The translations under genes were made by a program, and so were the position numbers. From NCBI RefSeq assembly GCF_008727865.1, contig NZ_VTWU01000004.1, forward strand, positions 248,001-312,000: a stretch of 64,000 bases of DNA. Direction: 5' to 3'. The notes beneath the pieces were generated by a model, which saw only the letters and a list, made by a program, of their open reading frames with translations, was not told the origin of the DNA and searched no databases. The stretch is from Hymenobacter busanensis (GTDB lineage Bacteria; Bacteroidota; Bacteroidia; Cytophagales; Hymenobacteraceae). This document shows, piece by piece, positions 17,287-26,613 of the stretch. Every line of letters begins with the position of its first letter. Within the stretch, counting starts at the first letter, position 1.

Positions 17287-18327
17287 TTGCGGTTCGATTT
17301 CCCCGCCCGCCCCGCCTTGGACTCCCTTTCTGCTACCTCCCCCGCGCCGCGCGATTTGCTCGTGTGGCAACATGCCTTGGCGTGCCTGCGCGCCGGCGTG
17401 CCCGTTACGCTGCTGCTGGTGGCCCGCAGCACCGGCGGAAGCCCCGGCCGGCAAGGATTTAAGATGAGCGTGGCGGCGGGTTCCATGACAGGCTCCATCG
17501 GGGGCGGCATCATGGAGCACAAGTTTGTGGAGCTGGCCCGCGACCGGATGAAACGGGGCGAAACCGCCGTGCTCTTGCGCGAGCAGATTCACCGCTCCGA
17601 AGCGCCGTTCGACCGTTCCGGTATGATTTGCTCGGGGCAGCAAACCCTGCTGCTGCTGCCGCTGCTGCCGTGCCACATACCCGCCGTGCACACAGCCGTC
17701 GAATTGCTCGAACAGCACGAGGCGGGCACCATGCACCTGTCGCATACCGGCGAGCTGAGCGTGCATCTGGGGCGCACGGGCCGCGCCATGAACCTGGAAA
17801 TAACCGACGAGGCGGCGGGCCGCTGGCACTACAGCGAGGCCCTTGGATTCCGCGACCGGCTTACCATTGTGGGCGGCGGCCACGTGGCGCTGGCCTTGTC
17901 GCGCATTATGGCCACGCTCGACTTCCACCTGACGGTATTTGACGACCGGCCCGGCCTGAACACGCTGCTGATCAACCCGTACGTGCACGAAAAACGCAGC
18001 CTGAGCTACGACAAGCTGGCCGCGGAAGTGCCCGAAGGCCCCAATCAGTACGCCGTCATCATGACCTTCGGCTACCGCTCCGACGATGTGGCCGTGCGGC
18101 AGCTGCTCGACCACGACCTGGCCTACCTGGGCCTGATGGGCAGTGAGGCCAAAGTAGCCCGCTTGCTCGACGGCCTGCGCACCGACGGCTACAGCGAACA
18201 GCAGTTGCACCGGCTGTACACGCCCATCGGCTTGCCCATTCACAGCCGCACGCCCGAGGAAATAGCCATCAGCGTGGCGGCCGAAATCATTCGGGTGCGC
18301 AATGCCCCGTTTGGCGACGCCCGCTAG
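17287..18327 (+). CDS. xdhC: XdhC/CoxI family molybdenum-enzyme maturation protein
   Basis: Accessory protein that binds molybdenum cofactor, promotes its sulfuration and delivers it to xanthine dehydrogenase in the cytoplasm. 346 aa if the TTG at 17287 is used; no ATG precedes the first conserved motif, so the start is uncertain (a GTG within LLVWQHAL is another option). The N-terminal XdhC/CoxI motif is clear: VARSTGGSPGRQGFKM, then GSIGGGIMEHKF, and CSGQQTLLLL, which has the conserved Cys. A Rossmann-like C-terminal domain follows from about residue 195 (RLTIVGGGHVALALSRIM), then YAVIMTFGYRSDD, YLGLMGSEAKVARL and the terminal SRTPEEIAISVAAEIIRVR. Its likely clients XdhA and XdhB lie about 20 kb away on the other strand. 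Confidence 0.9.
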   Translation: MRFDFPARPALDSLSATSPAPRDLLVWQHALACLRAGVPVTLLLVARSTGGSPGRQGFKMSVAAGSMTGSIGGGIMEHKFVELARDRMKRGETAVLLREQIHRSEAPFDRSGMICSGQQTLLLLPLLPCHIPAVHTAVELLEQHEAGTMHLSHTGELSVHLGRTGRAMNLEITDEAAGRWHYSEALGFRDRLTIVGGGHVALALSRIMATLDFHLTVFDDRPGLNTLLINPYVHEKRSLSYDKLAAEVPEGPNQYAVIMTFGYRSDDVAVRQLLDHDLAYLGLMGSEAKVARLLDGLRTDGYSEQQLHRLYTPIGLPIHSRTPEEIAISVAAEIIRVRNAPFGDAR

Positions 18328-18361
18328 CCGACCGGGTCGCGCGGGACGCTGCTTTTTGTGG

Positions 18362-18369
18362 TAGTTTTG
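18362..18369 (+). promoter_or_regulatory. Possible -7 element before the 18.4-kb hypothetical gene
   Basis: TAGTTTTG matches TAnnTTTG. If used, transcription would begin at about 18375, which would exclude the ATG at 18373 and favour the GTG at 18409 as start. Confidence 0.35.
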
Positions 18370-18372
18370 GCA

Positions 18373-18948
18373 ATGGCTCCTGGGCCACCTACGCAAAGCA
18401 TTATCCTTGTGCGCCGCCTCATAGCTGGTTTGCTGCTGCTGCTTTTTGCCTACCACCTGATGGGAGTGTACCCCCTCGGCATGTGGCAGCGGCAGCAGTT
18501 TCGGGCTGCGGCGGCGCAACGGCGCGCGCACCGCCCCGATTTCGGTCTTACCCGTATTACCGTCGCCTGCTCCGAGGCGGCCCAGGCCCAGCTGCGCTGG
18601 ATTACCGACGACGAGTTTCGGTTCCGGGGCAGCCTCTACGACGCGCTCTACACGCACGTGGGTACCGACTCGGTAACGTACTGGTGCTGGCACGACCAAG
18701 GGGAGGAGCAGCTGCTGGACCGCGTAGCCGCGCACCCCCGCGACTGGGCGCACCCCAGCGCGGAAGCGGGTAAAATGGCCAAAAAGCTGTTCGGCTTTTG
18801 GCTTGCGGTATTGATGCCGGACCCCGGCGTAGCGCTGCCCAAGCCACTGCTGGAATCGACCAGGCCGCACTACGCCGCCTTTCTGCAGGGGCACGGTACC
18901 CGGCCACCGGCGGCCCCGTTCGTGCCGCCCCGCGCTGTGCGCGGCTAA
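18373..18948 (+). CDS. Hypothetical membrane-anchored protein
   Basis: I do not recognise a family. 191 aa from the ATG at 18373. A single N-terminal hydrophobic segment (RRLIAGLLLLLFAYHLMGVYPLG) suggests an uncleaved anchor with the rest in the periplasm. The soluble part is rich in Trp, Arg and His (for example LRWITDDEFRFRGSLYDAL, YWCWHDQGEEQ), with a Pro/Arg-rich end. An alternative start, GTG at 18409, would place RRLIAGLL directly at the N-terminus and fits a possible promoter at 18362. It follows xdhC by 45 bases and might be transcribed with it, but nothing in the sequence links it to molybdenum metabolism. Confidence 0.6.
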   Translation: MAPGPPTQSIILVRRLIAGLLLLLFAYHLMGVYPLGMWQRQQFRAAAAQRRAHRPDFGLTRITVACSEAAQAQLRWITDDEFRFRGSLYDALYTHVGTDSVTYWCWHDQGEEQLLDRVAAHPRDWAHPSAEAGKMAKKLFGFWLAVLMPDPGVALPKPLLESTRPHYAAFLQGHGTRPPAAPFVPPRAVRG

Positions 18949-19258
18949 TGGGCTGGCCCGCAAAGCTCCTGCCCACCGGCTGCTCTTTCTGGAAATTGAT
19001 GCTACAGAAACCTGCAGCAGCCTCGCGCCAGCACGGCGAATAGAGCAGGTTTGCAGCTTCGCTATTGTTTCCACTGGTGTGGTGACGTGCCCGTTGACGG
19101 AGGCCAAGGGCCTGGGCCATCATATACCAAACCCTGTGCCTGAGTTACGCCGGCAGTTGCTGGCGCCCTGGGTTTCCTTTTGTGTTTCGGCCAGCGCCAA
19201 ACGCGCTGCCGCGCACTTCCAACACGCTTGGCCGTAGCTGGCCAATTCTCTGCTTTTC
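18949..19258. other. Gene-free interval before the heme operon
   Basis: 310 bases without a convincing coding frame. Expected to carry the promoter and regulatory site of the heme-uptake operon. I could not find an exact TAnnTTTG box or an obvious Fur-like palindrome. Confidence 0.5.
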
Positions 19259-21559
19259 ATGAAATTCATTTATACCGTTGTGCTCCTGCTGTGGAGCATG
19301 GCCGCGCTGCCGTTGGCGGCCGTGGCCCAATACACCGCTGCGGGCACCGTGCTCGATCAGCAAACCCGCCAGCCGCTGGTGGGGGCCGCCGTGGCGGCCG
19401 GCAACTCCACCCTTGCCGTGACGACCGACGAAAACGGCCGCTTCACGCTGTCGGCTCCCGAGGCCTTTGAAGCGGTGAAGGTGCAGTACCTGGGCTACGT
19501 GCCGCAGGTGGTGCCGCTGAAAAACGCCAACGCGGTGGCCATGGTCATTGCCTTGGAAGCATCCAACACCGGCCTGAGCGAAGTGCAGGTGGTGGGCTAC
19601 GGCACCGGCACCGAGCGGAAATTGCTGGAAACCCCGGCCGCCCTGAGCATCGTGACGGAGAAAGACATCCAGCGCAACAACCCGATTTTCCTGCAGAACA
19701 CACTGAACCAGGTGCCGGGCGTGCGCATGAACGTACGCAGCGCCGCCTCGCAGTCCAACATCCTGATTCGCGGCATCGGCACCTACGGGCGCTTCAGCAT
19801 CCGCGGCATCAAGCTTTACCAGAACGGCATCCCACTCTCCGAAGCCGACGGCACCACGTCGCTCGACGACCTCGACTATACCACCCTTGGCCGCATCGAC
19901 GTGATTAAGGGCCCGGCCTCCACGCTCTACGGCGCCACGCTGGGCGGCGTCGTGTCGTTTCAAACGCGCAAAGCCGCACCGGGCACGAGTCTCCACGTGG
20001 GCACCACGGTGGGCAAATACGGCCTGTTTCGCACCAATACCGGCGTGGGCATCGGCAGCGACAAAGTGAACCTGCTGGTGAACTACGGCCACCAGGAAAC
20101 CCGCGGCTTCCGCGAGGCACAATCCAACAGCCGCAAGGATTTTGTGACCGTGGCCGGCGACTTCTACGTGTCGGACCGGCAGACGGTGAGCCTGCTGGCC
20201 ACCTACACCGCCCAGCACGACAACTACGCCGGCGAGCTGGACAGCACCGATTTCTTCACCAACTACCGCAAAACCGCCCCGGCTTACGTGAGCAAGGACG
20301 TGGGGGTGGATGCCGAAGTGACGCGCCTGGGCTTTACGCACACCTACCGTTTCACCGACAGCTTCGCCAACACCACGAGCCTGTTTACGTCGACTTCCTA
20401 CTCGCTGAGCCCGGTGGAGCCCAACTTTGCCCGCGTGCAGCGCGGCAAGCGCGGCGTGCGCAGCGTGTTTACCTACGCGCCCGAGCTGGGCACCCTGCGC
20501 CCGCGCTTTGCCCTGGGCACCGAATACTTGGCCAACCAGGACATGAACAAGCGCTACGCCATTTCCGCGCAAGGCGTAGCCGGCGCCATCAACTCCGACC
20601 AGGAAATCCGCGCCACGCAGGTCAACACCTTTGCCCAGGCCGAAGCTTCGCTGACTGCCCACACCACGCTGACACTGGGCGCGAGCTACAACGTGGTGAG
20701 CTTCCGGCTGAGCGACTTGCTGGCCCCGCGCTTCACCGGCTACCGGCAGTTCAAGCCCGTCATTACGCCGCGGGCGGCCTTGGTGCACACCTTCAACGAC
20801 CAGTTTTCGGTGTACGCGCAGTACAGCACCGGTTTTTCGCCGCCCATCAGCAGCCAGATTGGCTTGTCGAGCGGCCCGATTAACCCCGACCTGAAGCCCG
20901 AGAAAAACCGCAACCTGGAGCTGGGCTCGCGCGGCACCGTGCTCGGCAACAAGCTCAACTACGACCTCACGCTGTTTCGGATGCGGGTGCAGAACGGCCT
21001 TGTGCAGCAGCGCGACGCCGCCAACGTAACCTACTTCGTGAATTCGGGCGAGACGCAGTACCAAGGCGTGGAGCTGGCCGTGTCGGGCAACCTAGTGGCC
21101 GCCAACAGTACCGGCCTGCTCACCCAGCTGCGGCCCTTTGTGAGCTACACCTACACCGACGCCGAGTTCAAGGACTACAAGCTGCTCACCGGCGACTTTA
21201 GCGGCAAGCAAGTGACGGGCACCTTCCGCAATCTGTTCACCGGCGGCCTCGATGCAGAAACGCGCTTCGGCCTGTACCTGAACCTGACCGCGCAGTACAC
21301 CGACCGCACGCCTATTCAGGACAACAACAAGCGCTACGCCGCCGCCTACTGGCTGCTCAACAGCAAAGCCGGCGTGCGCGGCAAACTCTTCTCGCATTTC
21401 GGCTACGACGTATTCGCCGGCCTCGACAACATAGCCGACGAGCACTACGCCGTGTCGGTGGCGCTGAACCAGGCCACGCCCGTGGGCAAGCCCACCTTCT
21501 ACAACCCCGGCACGCCCCGCAACTGGTACGCCGGCGCCAACCTCAACTACACGTTTTAA
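19259..21559 (+). CDS. TonB-dependent outer-membrane receptor, probably for heme
   Basis: 766 aa. Signal peptide (YTVVLLLWSMAALPLAAVAQ) followed by a CarboxypepD-regulatory-like domain at about 22-105 (AAGTVLDQQTRQPLVGAAV). The plug follows at about 115-230 (ETPAALSIVTEKDIQRN, IKGPASTLYGATLGGVVSF), then a 22-strand beta-barrel ending in an aromatic residue (AGANLNYTF), as required for outer-membrane insertion. Energy would come from TonB-ExbBD encoded elsewhere. Sixty-six bases separate it from hmuT, and the next three genes are a heme-type ABC importer, so heme is the likely cargo (inference from context); a siderophore cannot be excluded. No SusD partner is present. Confidence 0.88.
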   Translation: MKFIYTVVLLLWSMAALPLAAVAQYTAAGTVLDQQTRQPLVGAAVAAGNSTLAVTTDENGRFTLSAPEAFEAVKVQYLGYVPQVVPLKNANAVAMVIALEASNTGLSEVQVVGYGTGTERKLLETPAALSIVTEKDIQRNNPIFLQNTLNQVPGVRMNVRSAASQSNILIRGIGTYGRFSIRGIKLYQNGIPLSEADGTTSLDDLDYTTLGRIDVIKGPASTLYGATLGGVVSFQTRKAAPGTSLHVGTTVGKYGLFRTNTGVGIGSDKVNLLVNYGHQETRGFREAQSNSRKDFVTVAGDFYVSDRQTVSLLATYTAQHDNYAGELDSTDFFTNYRKTAPAYVSKDVGVDAEVTRLGFTHTYRFTDSFANTTSLFTSTSYSLSPVEPNFARVQRGKRGVRSVFTYAPELGTLRPRFALGTEYLANQDMNKRYAISAQGVAGAINSDQEIRATQVNTFAQAEASLTAHTTLTLGASYNVVSFRLSDLLAPRFTGYRQFKPVITPRAALVHTFNDQFSVYAQYSTGFSPPISSQIGLSSGPINPDLKPEKNRNLELGSRGTVLGNKLNYDLTLFRMRVQNGLVQQRDAANVTYFVNSGETQYQGVELAVSGNLVAANSTGLLTQLRPFVSYTYTDAEFKDYKLLTGDFSGKQVTGTFRNLFTGGLDAETRFGLYLNLTAQYTDRTPIQDNNKRYAAAYWLLNSKAGVRGKLFSHFGYDVFAGLDNIADEHYAVSVALNQATPVGKPTFYNPGTPRNWYAGANLNYTF

Positions 21560-21625
21560 GCCAAGGGTAGCGCGAACTGAAAAATCGCGCTACCCCGCTG
21601 CGGCGCTTCCTAGCTTCTTCGTCTG

Positions 21626-22552
21626 ATGAAAAGACCTTTTTACACCTTGCTGTTGGCCGCTGCCACGTGGCTAAGCGCCTGCAACCAAACCGATAAAGCC
21701 GCCGACACCGTCACCGCGCCGGCGGCTCCAGCAGCCACTACCGATTCCACGGCCCGCATCCATACCGACCGCATCGTGTCGGTGTCGAAGCAGCTGACGG
21801 AAATGATTTTTGCCCTCGGCGCCGGCGACCATCTGGTGGGCCGGGATTTGTCGAGCAGCTACCCGCCCGAAGCCAAGAAGCTGACCTCGGTGGGCTACCA
21901 CCGCCTTTTGAACGCCGAAGGCATCATCTCGCTCAAGCCCAGCGTGGTGTTTCACGACGGCAACATTGCGCCCGAAGCCGTGCTGACGCAGGTGGCTGGC
22001 GTGGGCATTCCGCTGCAGGAATTTCCCTCGACCAAAACCATTCCCGAAACCGAGCAGCTGCTGCGCCGCTTGGGCCAGCTCTTCGGCAAGCACGCGCAGG
22101 CCGACACACTCTGCCGCCGCCTCGCCGCCGACATGCAGCAGGCCGAAAAAGCCCGCCAGCAGTATGCCGACAAGCCCAAGGTGGTCATCATCCATTACGG
22201 CATGCAGAAGAACATTTACCTGGCCATGGGGCAGAAAAACCTGGCCTCGCAGCTGCTGGAATGGGCCGGCGCCACCAACTCGCTGCAAGCCACCGAGGGC
22301 ATGAAGCCAATCAGCTCCGAGTTGATTGCTGAGGCCCAGCCCGACGTGATTCTGGCTACCGACTTCGGGTTCGACCGCACCGGCGGGCTGGAGGCGTTCA
22401 AGAAGCTGCCCGGCGTGGCCCTTACGCCCGCGGCCAAAAACAACCGCATCTACCGCGTGGAAGAGCACGACATGGTGTACCTCGGCCCGCGCACCGGGCA
22501 GGTGGTGCTGCAGCTGCAGAAGCTCATTCACCAAACCGCGCCCCGGCCGTGA
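21626..22552 (+). CDS. hmuT: Heme ABC transporter substrate-binding lipoprotein
   Basis: 308 aa. Lipobox LSAC (Cys19), then a Thr/Ala-rich linker and a class III (FhuD/BtuF-like) binding protein fold with two lobes joined by a long helix. The segment EMIFALGAGDHLVGRDLSSS and VGYHRLLNAEGIISLKPSVV closely follow the HmuT pattern (EIVYALG.GDRLVGRD, VGYMR.LS.EG), which points to heme rather than B12 or a siderophore. The C-terminal lobe includes EAQPDVILATDFGFDRTGG and YLGPRTGQVVLQLQKLI. It delivers heme to HmuU. The stop codon overlaps the start of hmuU, so the two are translationally coupled. Confidence 0.9.
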   Translation: MKRPFYTLLLAAATWLSACNQTDKAADTVTAPAAPAATTDSTARIHTDRIVSVSKQLTEMIFALGAGDHLVGRDLSSSYPPEAKKLTSVGYHRLLNAEGIISLKPSVVFHDGNIAPEAVLTQVAGVGIPLQEFPSTKTIPETEQLLRRLGQLFGKHAQADTLCRRLAADMQQAEKARQQYADKPKVVIIHYGMQKNIYLAMGQKNLASQLLEWAGATNSLQATEGMKPISSELIAEAQPDVILATDFGFDRTGGLEAFKKLPGVALTPAAKNNRIYRVEEHDMVYLGPRTGQVVLQLQKLIHQTAPRP

Positions 22553-23628
22553 TGATACAGTCGCTGCCCCGCGTGCGCACGTATTTCGGGTTGCTGGCCG
22601 CACTGCTGGTGCTGTGTATGCTGGCGTCGGCGCGGCTGGGCGCGGTGGTGCTTACCTGGGCCGAAATCGGAGGCTTCGCCGCCGAAGCGCTAGGGCTTGG
22701 CACCCCGTCGACGGATGGCCTGGCGACGCTCCACCGCGACGTGTTTTTCCAGATCCGGTTGCCGCGGGTGGTGCTCTGTGCCTTGGTGGGCGCGGCGCTG
22801 TCGGCCTCGGGCACGCTCATGCAAGCCTTGTTTCGCAACCCCATTGTGGAGCCGGGCCTGATTGGCACCTCGGCCGGGGCGGCGCTGGGCGCAGCGGCGG
22901 TGTTCGTGTTGGGCAGCAAGGTTCAGGGCCTGAGTTCGACGGTAGTGGCCTCGGTGGTGCTGCCCGGCGCGGCTTTTCTGGGCGCGTTGGCTGCCACGTG
23001 GCTGGTCTACCGGCTGTCGGCGGCACAGGGGCGCGTGACGGTGGCTACCATGCTGCTGGCCGGTATTGCCGTCAATGCCCTGGCCACGGGCGGCACCGGC
23101 TGCTTTTCTTACTTCGCCCGCGACCCGCAGGCCCGCTCCATCACCTTCTGGAGCCTCGGCAGCTTCTCCAGCGCCGACTGGTCCGGCGTGTACTTGGTAG
23201 GGGCGGCGCTGGCGCTGGGCGTGGGACTGAGCCTGCAGCTCACAAAGGGCCTAAACGCCCTGCAGCTCGGCGAAAACGAGGCGCAATACCTGGGCGTGAA
23301 CGTGCGTCGGCTGCAAACGCGGGTGCTGCTGCTGAACACGTTGCTGGTGGCCGTGGCTACCTCGCTCGTCGGCGTTATCGGCTTTGTGGGCTTGCTGGTG
23401 CCGCACTTGCTGCGTCTGCTCGGCTTCTCCGACAACCGCCGCCTGCTGCTCGGTGCCTGCCTGCTGGGCGGCGCGCTGCTGGTGGTAGCCGATGCCGTGG
23501 CGCGCACCGTTATTGCGCCCGCCGAATTGCCCATTGGGGTGCTCACGGCGTTTGTGGGCGCGCCGGTGTTTCTCTGGATGCTGGCCCGGCACCACCGGCC
23601 CGGCCAACGCGGCGGCTTCTATGCGTAG
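22552..23628 (+). CDS. hmuU: Heme ABC transporter permease (FecCD family)
   Basis: About 358 aa and roughly ten transmembrane helices. FecCD/BtuC hallmarks: IRLPRVVLCALVGAALSASG near the N-terminus, FRNPIVEPGLIGTSAGAALG, and near the end the ATPase-contact region VGVIGFVGLLVPHLLRLL and the terminal PIGVLTAFVGAPVFLWML. The start is either the GTG at 22549 (4-base overlap with hmuT) or the ATG at 22552 (1-base overlap); both give tight coupling. It forms the membrane channel of the HmuTUV importer and is followed five bases later by hmuV. Confidence 0.93.
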   Translation: MIQSLPRVRTYFGLLAALLVLCMLASARLGAVVLTWAEIGGFAAEALGLGTPSTDGLATLHRDVFFQIRLPRVVLCALVGAALSASGTLMQALFRNPIVEPGLIGTSAGAALGAAAVFVLGSKVQGLSSTVVASVVLPGAAFLGALAATWLVYRLSAAQGRVTVATMLLAGIAVNALATGGTGCFSYFARDPQARSITFWSLGSFSSADWSGVYLVGAALALGVGLSLQLTKGLNALQLGENEAQYLGVNVRRLQTRVLLLNTLLVAVATSLVGVIGFVGLLVPHLLRLLGFSDNRRLLLGACLLGGALLVVADAVARTVIAPAELPIGVLTAFVGAPVFLWMLARHHRPGQRGGFYA

Positions 23629-23633
23629 TATCC

Positions 23634-24431
23634 ATGCTTAGCGCCCACAACGTCAGCTTCCGCGTCGGCCCCAAAGTCTTGCTGCACGACGCCTCCATTG
23701 ACTGCCCCGCCGGCCGGTTTACGGTGCTCATGGGCCCCAACGGCGCCGGCAAAACCACCCTGCTGCGCCTGTTGGCGGGCTTGTATGCGCCATCCGAGGG
23801 CAACGTGCTGCTCAACCGCCGGCCCCTGGCCAGCTACCCGGCGGCCGAGCTGGCGCGGGTGCGGGCGGTGCTGTCGCAGGAAACGCAGCTGGTGTTTCCG
23901 CTCAGCGTGCAGGAAGTGGTGCTCATGGGCCGCTATCCGCATTTCCGGCAAGCCCCCAACGCCTACGACCACGTGATTGTGCAGCAGGCCCTGGAGGCGC
24001 TGGGCATGCACGCCTTCGCCGAGCGCGACTACCTCTCGCTCTCGGGCGGCGAGGCCCAAAAAGTGCAGATGGCCCGCGTACTGGCCCAACTCTGGGAGCC
24101 GCTGCCCAATCAGCCCCGCATATTGCTGCTCGACGAACCGGTATCAAGCCTCGACCTGAACTACCAGCACCAACTGTTGCGTCGCGCCCACGCGCTGTCC
24201 CGCGCGGGGGCGACGGTAGTAGCCATCCTGCACGATCTGAACTTAGCCCTGACATATGCGGATCAACTGGTGCTGCTCAAAAGCGGGTCGGTGCATACCA
24301 CGCTAGCCGCTCCCGAAACCTTGACGGCGGGCATGGTGCAGGCCGTGTTCGAGGTACCGGTGCAGCTGCTGTCCAATCCTTTTTCCGACCGTCCGCTGGT
24401 GGTGTACGCGCCCCACAACAACCTGCATTAA
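23634..24431 (+). CDS. hmuV: Heme ABC transporter ATP-binding protein
   Basis: 265 aa. Walker A MGPNGAGKTT at 33-42, Q-loop region VLSQETQLVFPL, signature LSGGEAQKVQMARVL, Walker B ILLLDEPVSSLD, and the switch His in AILHDLNLAL. The phrase LMGRYPHF after the Q-loop is typical of FecE/HmuV-type subunits. It powers heme import through HmuU. The ATG at 23634 lies 5 bases after the hmuU stop. The same frame stays open far upstream within hmuU, but only because of GC-rich codon bias; there is no fusion. The C-terminus is convergent with the ABC exporter gene, leaving 50 bases in between and no clear terminator. Confidence 0.93.
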   Translation: MLSAHNVSFRVGPKVLLHDASIDCPAGRFTVLMGPNGAGKTTLLRLLAGLYAPSEGNVLLNRRPLASYPAAELARVRAVLSQETQLVFPLSVQEVVLMGRYPHFRQAPNAYDHVIVQQALEALGMHAFAERDYLSLSGGEAQKVQMARVLAQLWEPLPNQPRILLLDEPVSSLDLNYQHQLLRRAHALSRAGATVVAILHDLNLALTYADQLVLLKSGSVHTTLAAPETLTAGMVQAVFEVPVQLLSNPFSDRPLVVYAPHNNLH

Positions 24432-24481
24432 GCACGTCAGCACCCTGGCAAGCGCCGCCGACTAGCACAAGCTGGCATAGT

Positions 24482-26371
24482 CTACCGGTACCCCGCCGCC
24501 TGCAGCTGAAACAGCTCGGCGTAGCGGCCGCCCTTGGCCAGCAGCTCCTCGTGCGACCCTAACTCCTGCAGCTGCCCGTTTTCGATGACCAGGATGCGGT
24601 CGGCCATGCGCACGGTGCTGAAGCGGTGCGAGATGAGCACGGCCGTTTTGCCCTGCGTCAGCTCCTTGAAGCGCTGAAACACCTCGTACTCGGCGCGGGC
24701 GTCGAGGGCGGCGGTGGGCTCGTCGAGAATCAGCAGCTGCGCGTCGCGCATGTAGGCGCGGCCGAGGGCAATTTTCTGCCACTCGCCACCGCTCAAATCC
24801 ACGCCGCCCGCGAAGCGCCGCCCGATCATCTGCTCGTAGCCCTGGGGCAGCTTGGCAATGACGGAATCGGCCAGGCTGCGGGCAGCGGCGCCTTCGATGC
24901 GGTCCTGGTTCTGCCGCTCGTCGATGCGGCCCACGGCAATGTTTTGGCCAGCGGGCAGCTGAAAGCGCACGAAATCCTGGAAGATGACGCCGATTTCCTG
25001 GCGCAGCTCGGCCGGGTCGTACTCGCGCAGGTCGTAGCCGTCGAGCAGGATGCGGCCTTCGGTGGGGTCGTAGAGGCGGGCCAGCAGCTTGACGAGCGTG
25101 GTTTTACCGGCGCCGTTTTCGCCCACCAGCGCCAGCTTCTCGCCGGCTTTCAGCATGAAATTCAGGTTCCGAAGAGCCCATTTTGCGCCGTTCTTGTACT
25201 GAAAACCCACGTTTTCAAACTGAAAACCTTGCCGGATGGGCCGGGGAAAGGGTATCGGTCGTTCACCCGTAAGCTCTTGGCGCACAATGCGCGGCCGCAG
25301 CGCAAAAAAGTCGAAGAAGTCCTGCAGGTACAGCGCCCCGTCGGCCACCGAGCTGAAGCGGCTTAGGATGCCTTCGAGCAAGCCCCGCATGCGCGCAAAC
25401 GAGCCGGCCAGAAACGTGAGCTGCCCGATGCTGACCTGGCCCAACACGGCCTGCCGGATGATGTACACGTAGGCCGCGTAGTAGCCCGCCGCGCCCACGG
25501 CCGCGAAAAACGAGCCCCAGCCCGCCCGCCGAATCACGAGGTCCTTGTTTTTCTGGTAGAACTCGTCGGAGAGTTGCCGGAACCGGTCGATGAGGAAGCG
25601 TGAGAGGCCGAAAATCTTGACCTCCTTGGCCGTTTCGTCGGAGGCGCCGGTCTGGCGCAGGTAGTCCAGCTCGCGCCGCTCGGGCGTCCAGCCGTGCACC
25701 AGCGAGTAGCTGCGTTCGTTGAAGTGCGACTCGCCCAAGAACGCCGGCACCACTGCCACCAGCAGCAAGAGCAGCAGCCAGGGGTTGAAGGCCGCAAGGC
25801 CCACGGCCAGAAACGCCATCGTAATAACGTCCTGGGCCTGGCTGAGCACCTGGGCCATGAGCACGGTGCGCGAGAGGGTTTGGCGGCGGGCACGCTCCAG
25901 CTTGTCGTAGAACGTGCTGTCCTCAAACTGGTCGAGGTCCAGCTCGGCGGCGTGCTCCATCAGCCGCACCGAAGTGCGGTTGGCAAACAGGTCGCCCAGC
26001 AGCGAGTCGAGCAGGGCAGTGCCGCGGCCCAGTAGGTCGGAGAGGATGGCCAGGCCGAATTCCAGCGCGGCGTAGCCCGAGGCGGGCATCAGGTTGGCGG
26101 GGCGCTGCTCGGCCGGCAGCTGGCTCAGGTGCACCACCGAGTCGAGCAGCAGCTGAGCCACGTAGAGCATGGCTACCGGCAGGGCGGCGCGCAGCAGGCG
26201 CAGGGCTACGTTGCCCAACGTGAGGGCCGGGCTGGTCTGCCAGATCAGGCGCAGAAACTCGGGCAGGTTGCGTAGGGCCGAAAACCGCTCCCGCAAGCTC
26301 ACGGCCGGCTTGCCCTCGGGGCGCGGCCGTTTGGCCGATATCGATTCGAATAGGTTGGTCCAAAAACTCAT
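24482..26371 (-). CDS. ABC-type exporter, fused permease and ATPase
   Basis: 629 aa half-transporter expected to work as a homodimer in the inner membrane. The N-terminal membrane domain (about 50-350) has around six hydrophobic segments, for example LRAALPVAMLYVAQLLLDSVV and AFNPWLLLLLLVAVVPAFLG. The C-terminal ATPase domain has Walker A GENGAGKTTLVKLL (near 415), signature DLSGGEWQKIALGRAY, Walker B LLILDEPTAALD and the switch His in LISHRFSTV. This is the multidrug/lipid-type exporter family; the substrate cannot be read from the sequence. A coiled, charged segment before the ATPase domain (LRPRIVRQELTGERP) is normal for the family. The gene stands alone. Confidence 0.93.
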   Translation of the reverse strand: MSFWTNLFESISAKRPRPEGKPAVSLRERFSALRNLPEFLRLIWQTSPALTLGNVALRLLRAALPVAMLYVAQLLLDSVVHLSQLPAEQRPANLMPASGYAALEFGLAILSDLLGRGTALLDSLLGDLFANRTSVRLMEHAAELDLDQFEDSTFYDKLERARRQTLSRTVLMAQVLSQAQDVITMAFLAVGLAAFNPWLLLLLLVAVVPAFLGESHFNERSYSLVHGWTPERRELDYLRQTGASDETAKEVKIFGLSRFLIDRFRQLSDEFYQKNKDLVIRRAGWGSFFAAVGAAGYYAAYVYIIRQAVLGQVSIGQLTFLAGSFARMRGLLEGILSRFSSVADGALYLQDFFDFFALRPRIVRQELTGERPIPFPRPIRQGFQFENVGFQYKNGAKWALRNLNFMLKAGEKLALVGENGAGKTTLVKLLARLYDPTEGRILLDGYDLREYDPAELRQEIGVIFQDFVRFQLPAGQNIAVGRIDERQNQDRIEGAAARSLADSVIAKLPQGYEQMIGRRFAGGVDLSGGEWQKIALGRAYMRDAQLLILDEPTAALDARAEYEVFQRFKELTQGKTAVLISHRFSTVRMADRILVIENGQLQELGSHEELLAKGGRYAELFQLQAAGYR

Positions 26372-26613
26372 TGGCCCTCAGCTACGCAAGCGCCGCGCCG
26401 AAAGATGGGCAGCAGCCGTTTTGGCAGGCGGGGCAACGGCGGCAACAGCGCTGCCTGCGTTTGTATTTTCCCGCTAAGCACTTTCGCCGCCCGTTCGGAG
26501 TGCCTTCGTTCTGCCTATATCTAAACCGCTCCTGGGCTCTATGTTCTTAATTAGACAAAACCGTGAAAACCAGCCCAGCGGCAGCCCGGCGCCGGGGCGT
26601 CCGCGTTGCGCCC

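Noticed and set aside
16597-19107. An 836-codon minus-strand frame across the Mpv17-like gene, xdhC and the hypothetical gene
   Set aside because: It spans several + strand genes with clear motifs and has no recognisable domain.
18949-19258. Cobalamin riboswitch or Fur box in front of the receptor operon
   Set aside because: No B12-box-like or Fur-like sequence could be recognised, and HmuT resembles heme-binding proteins, not BtuF.
22549-22552. GTG at 22549 as the definite hmuU start
   Set aside because: The ATG at 22552 is equally well placed and is the more usual codon; both are possible, so only the ATG was annotated.
22614-24431. An apparent 605-codon fusion joining permease and ATPase regions of the heme transporter
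   Set aside because: The upstream half is an out-of-frame reading of hmuU; the ATPase begins at the ATG at 23634.
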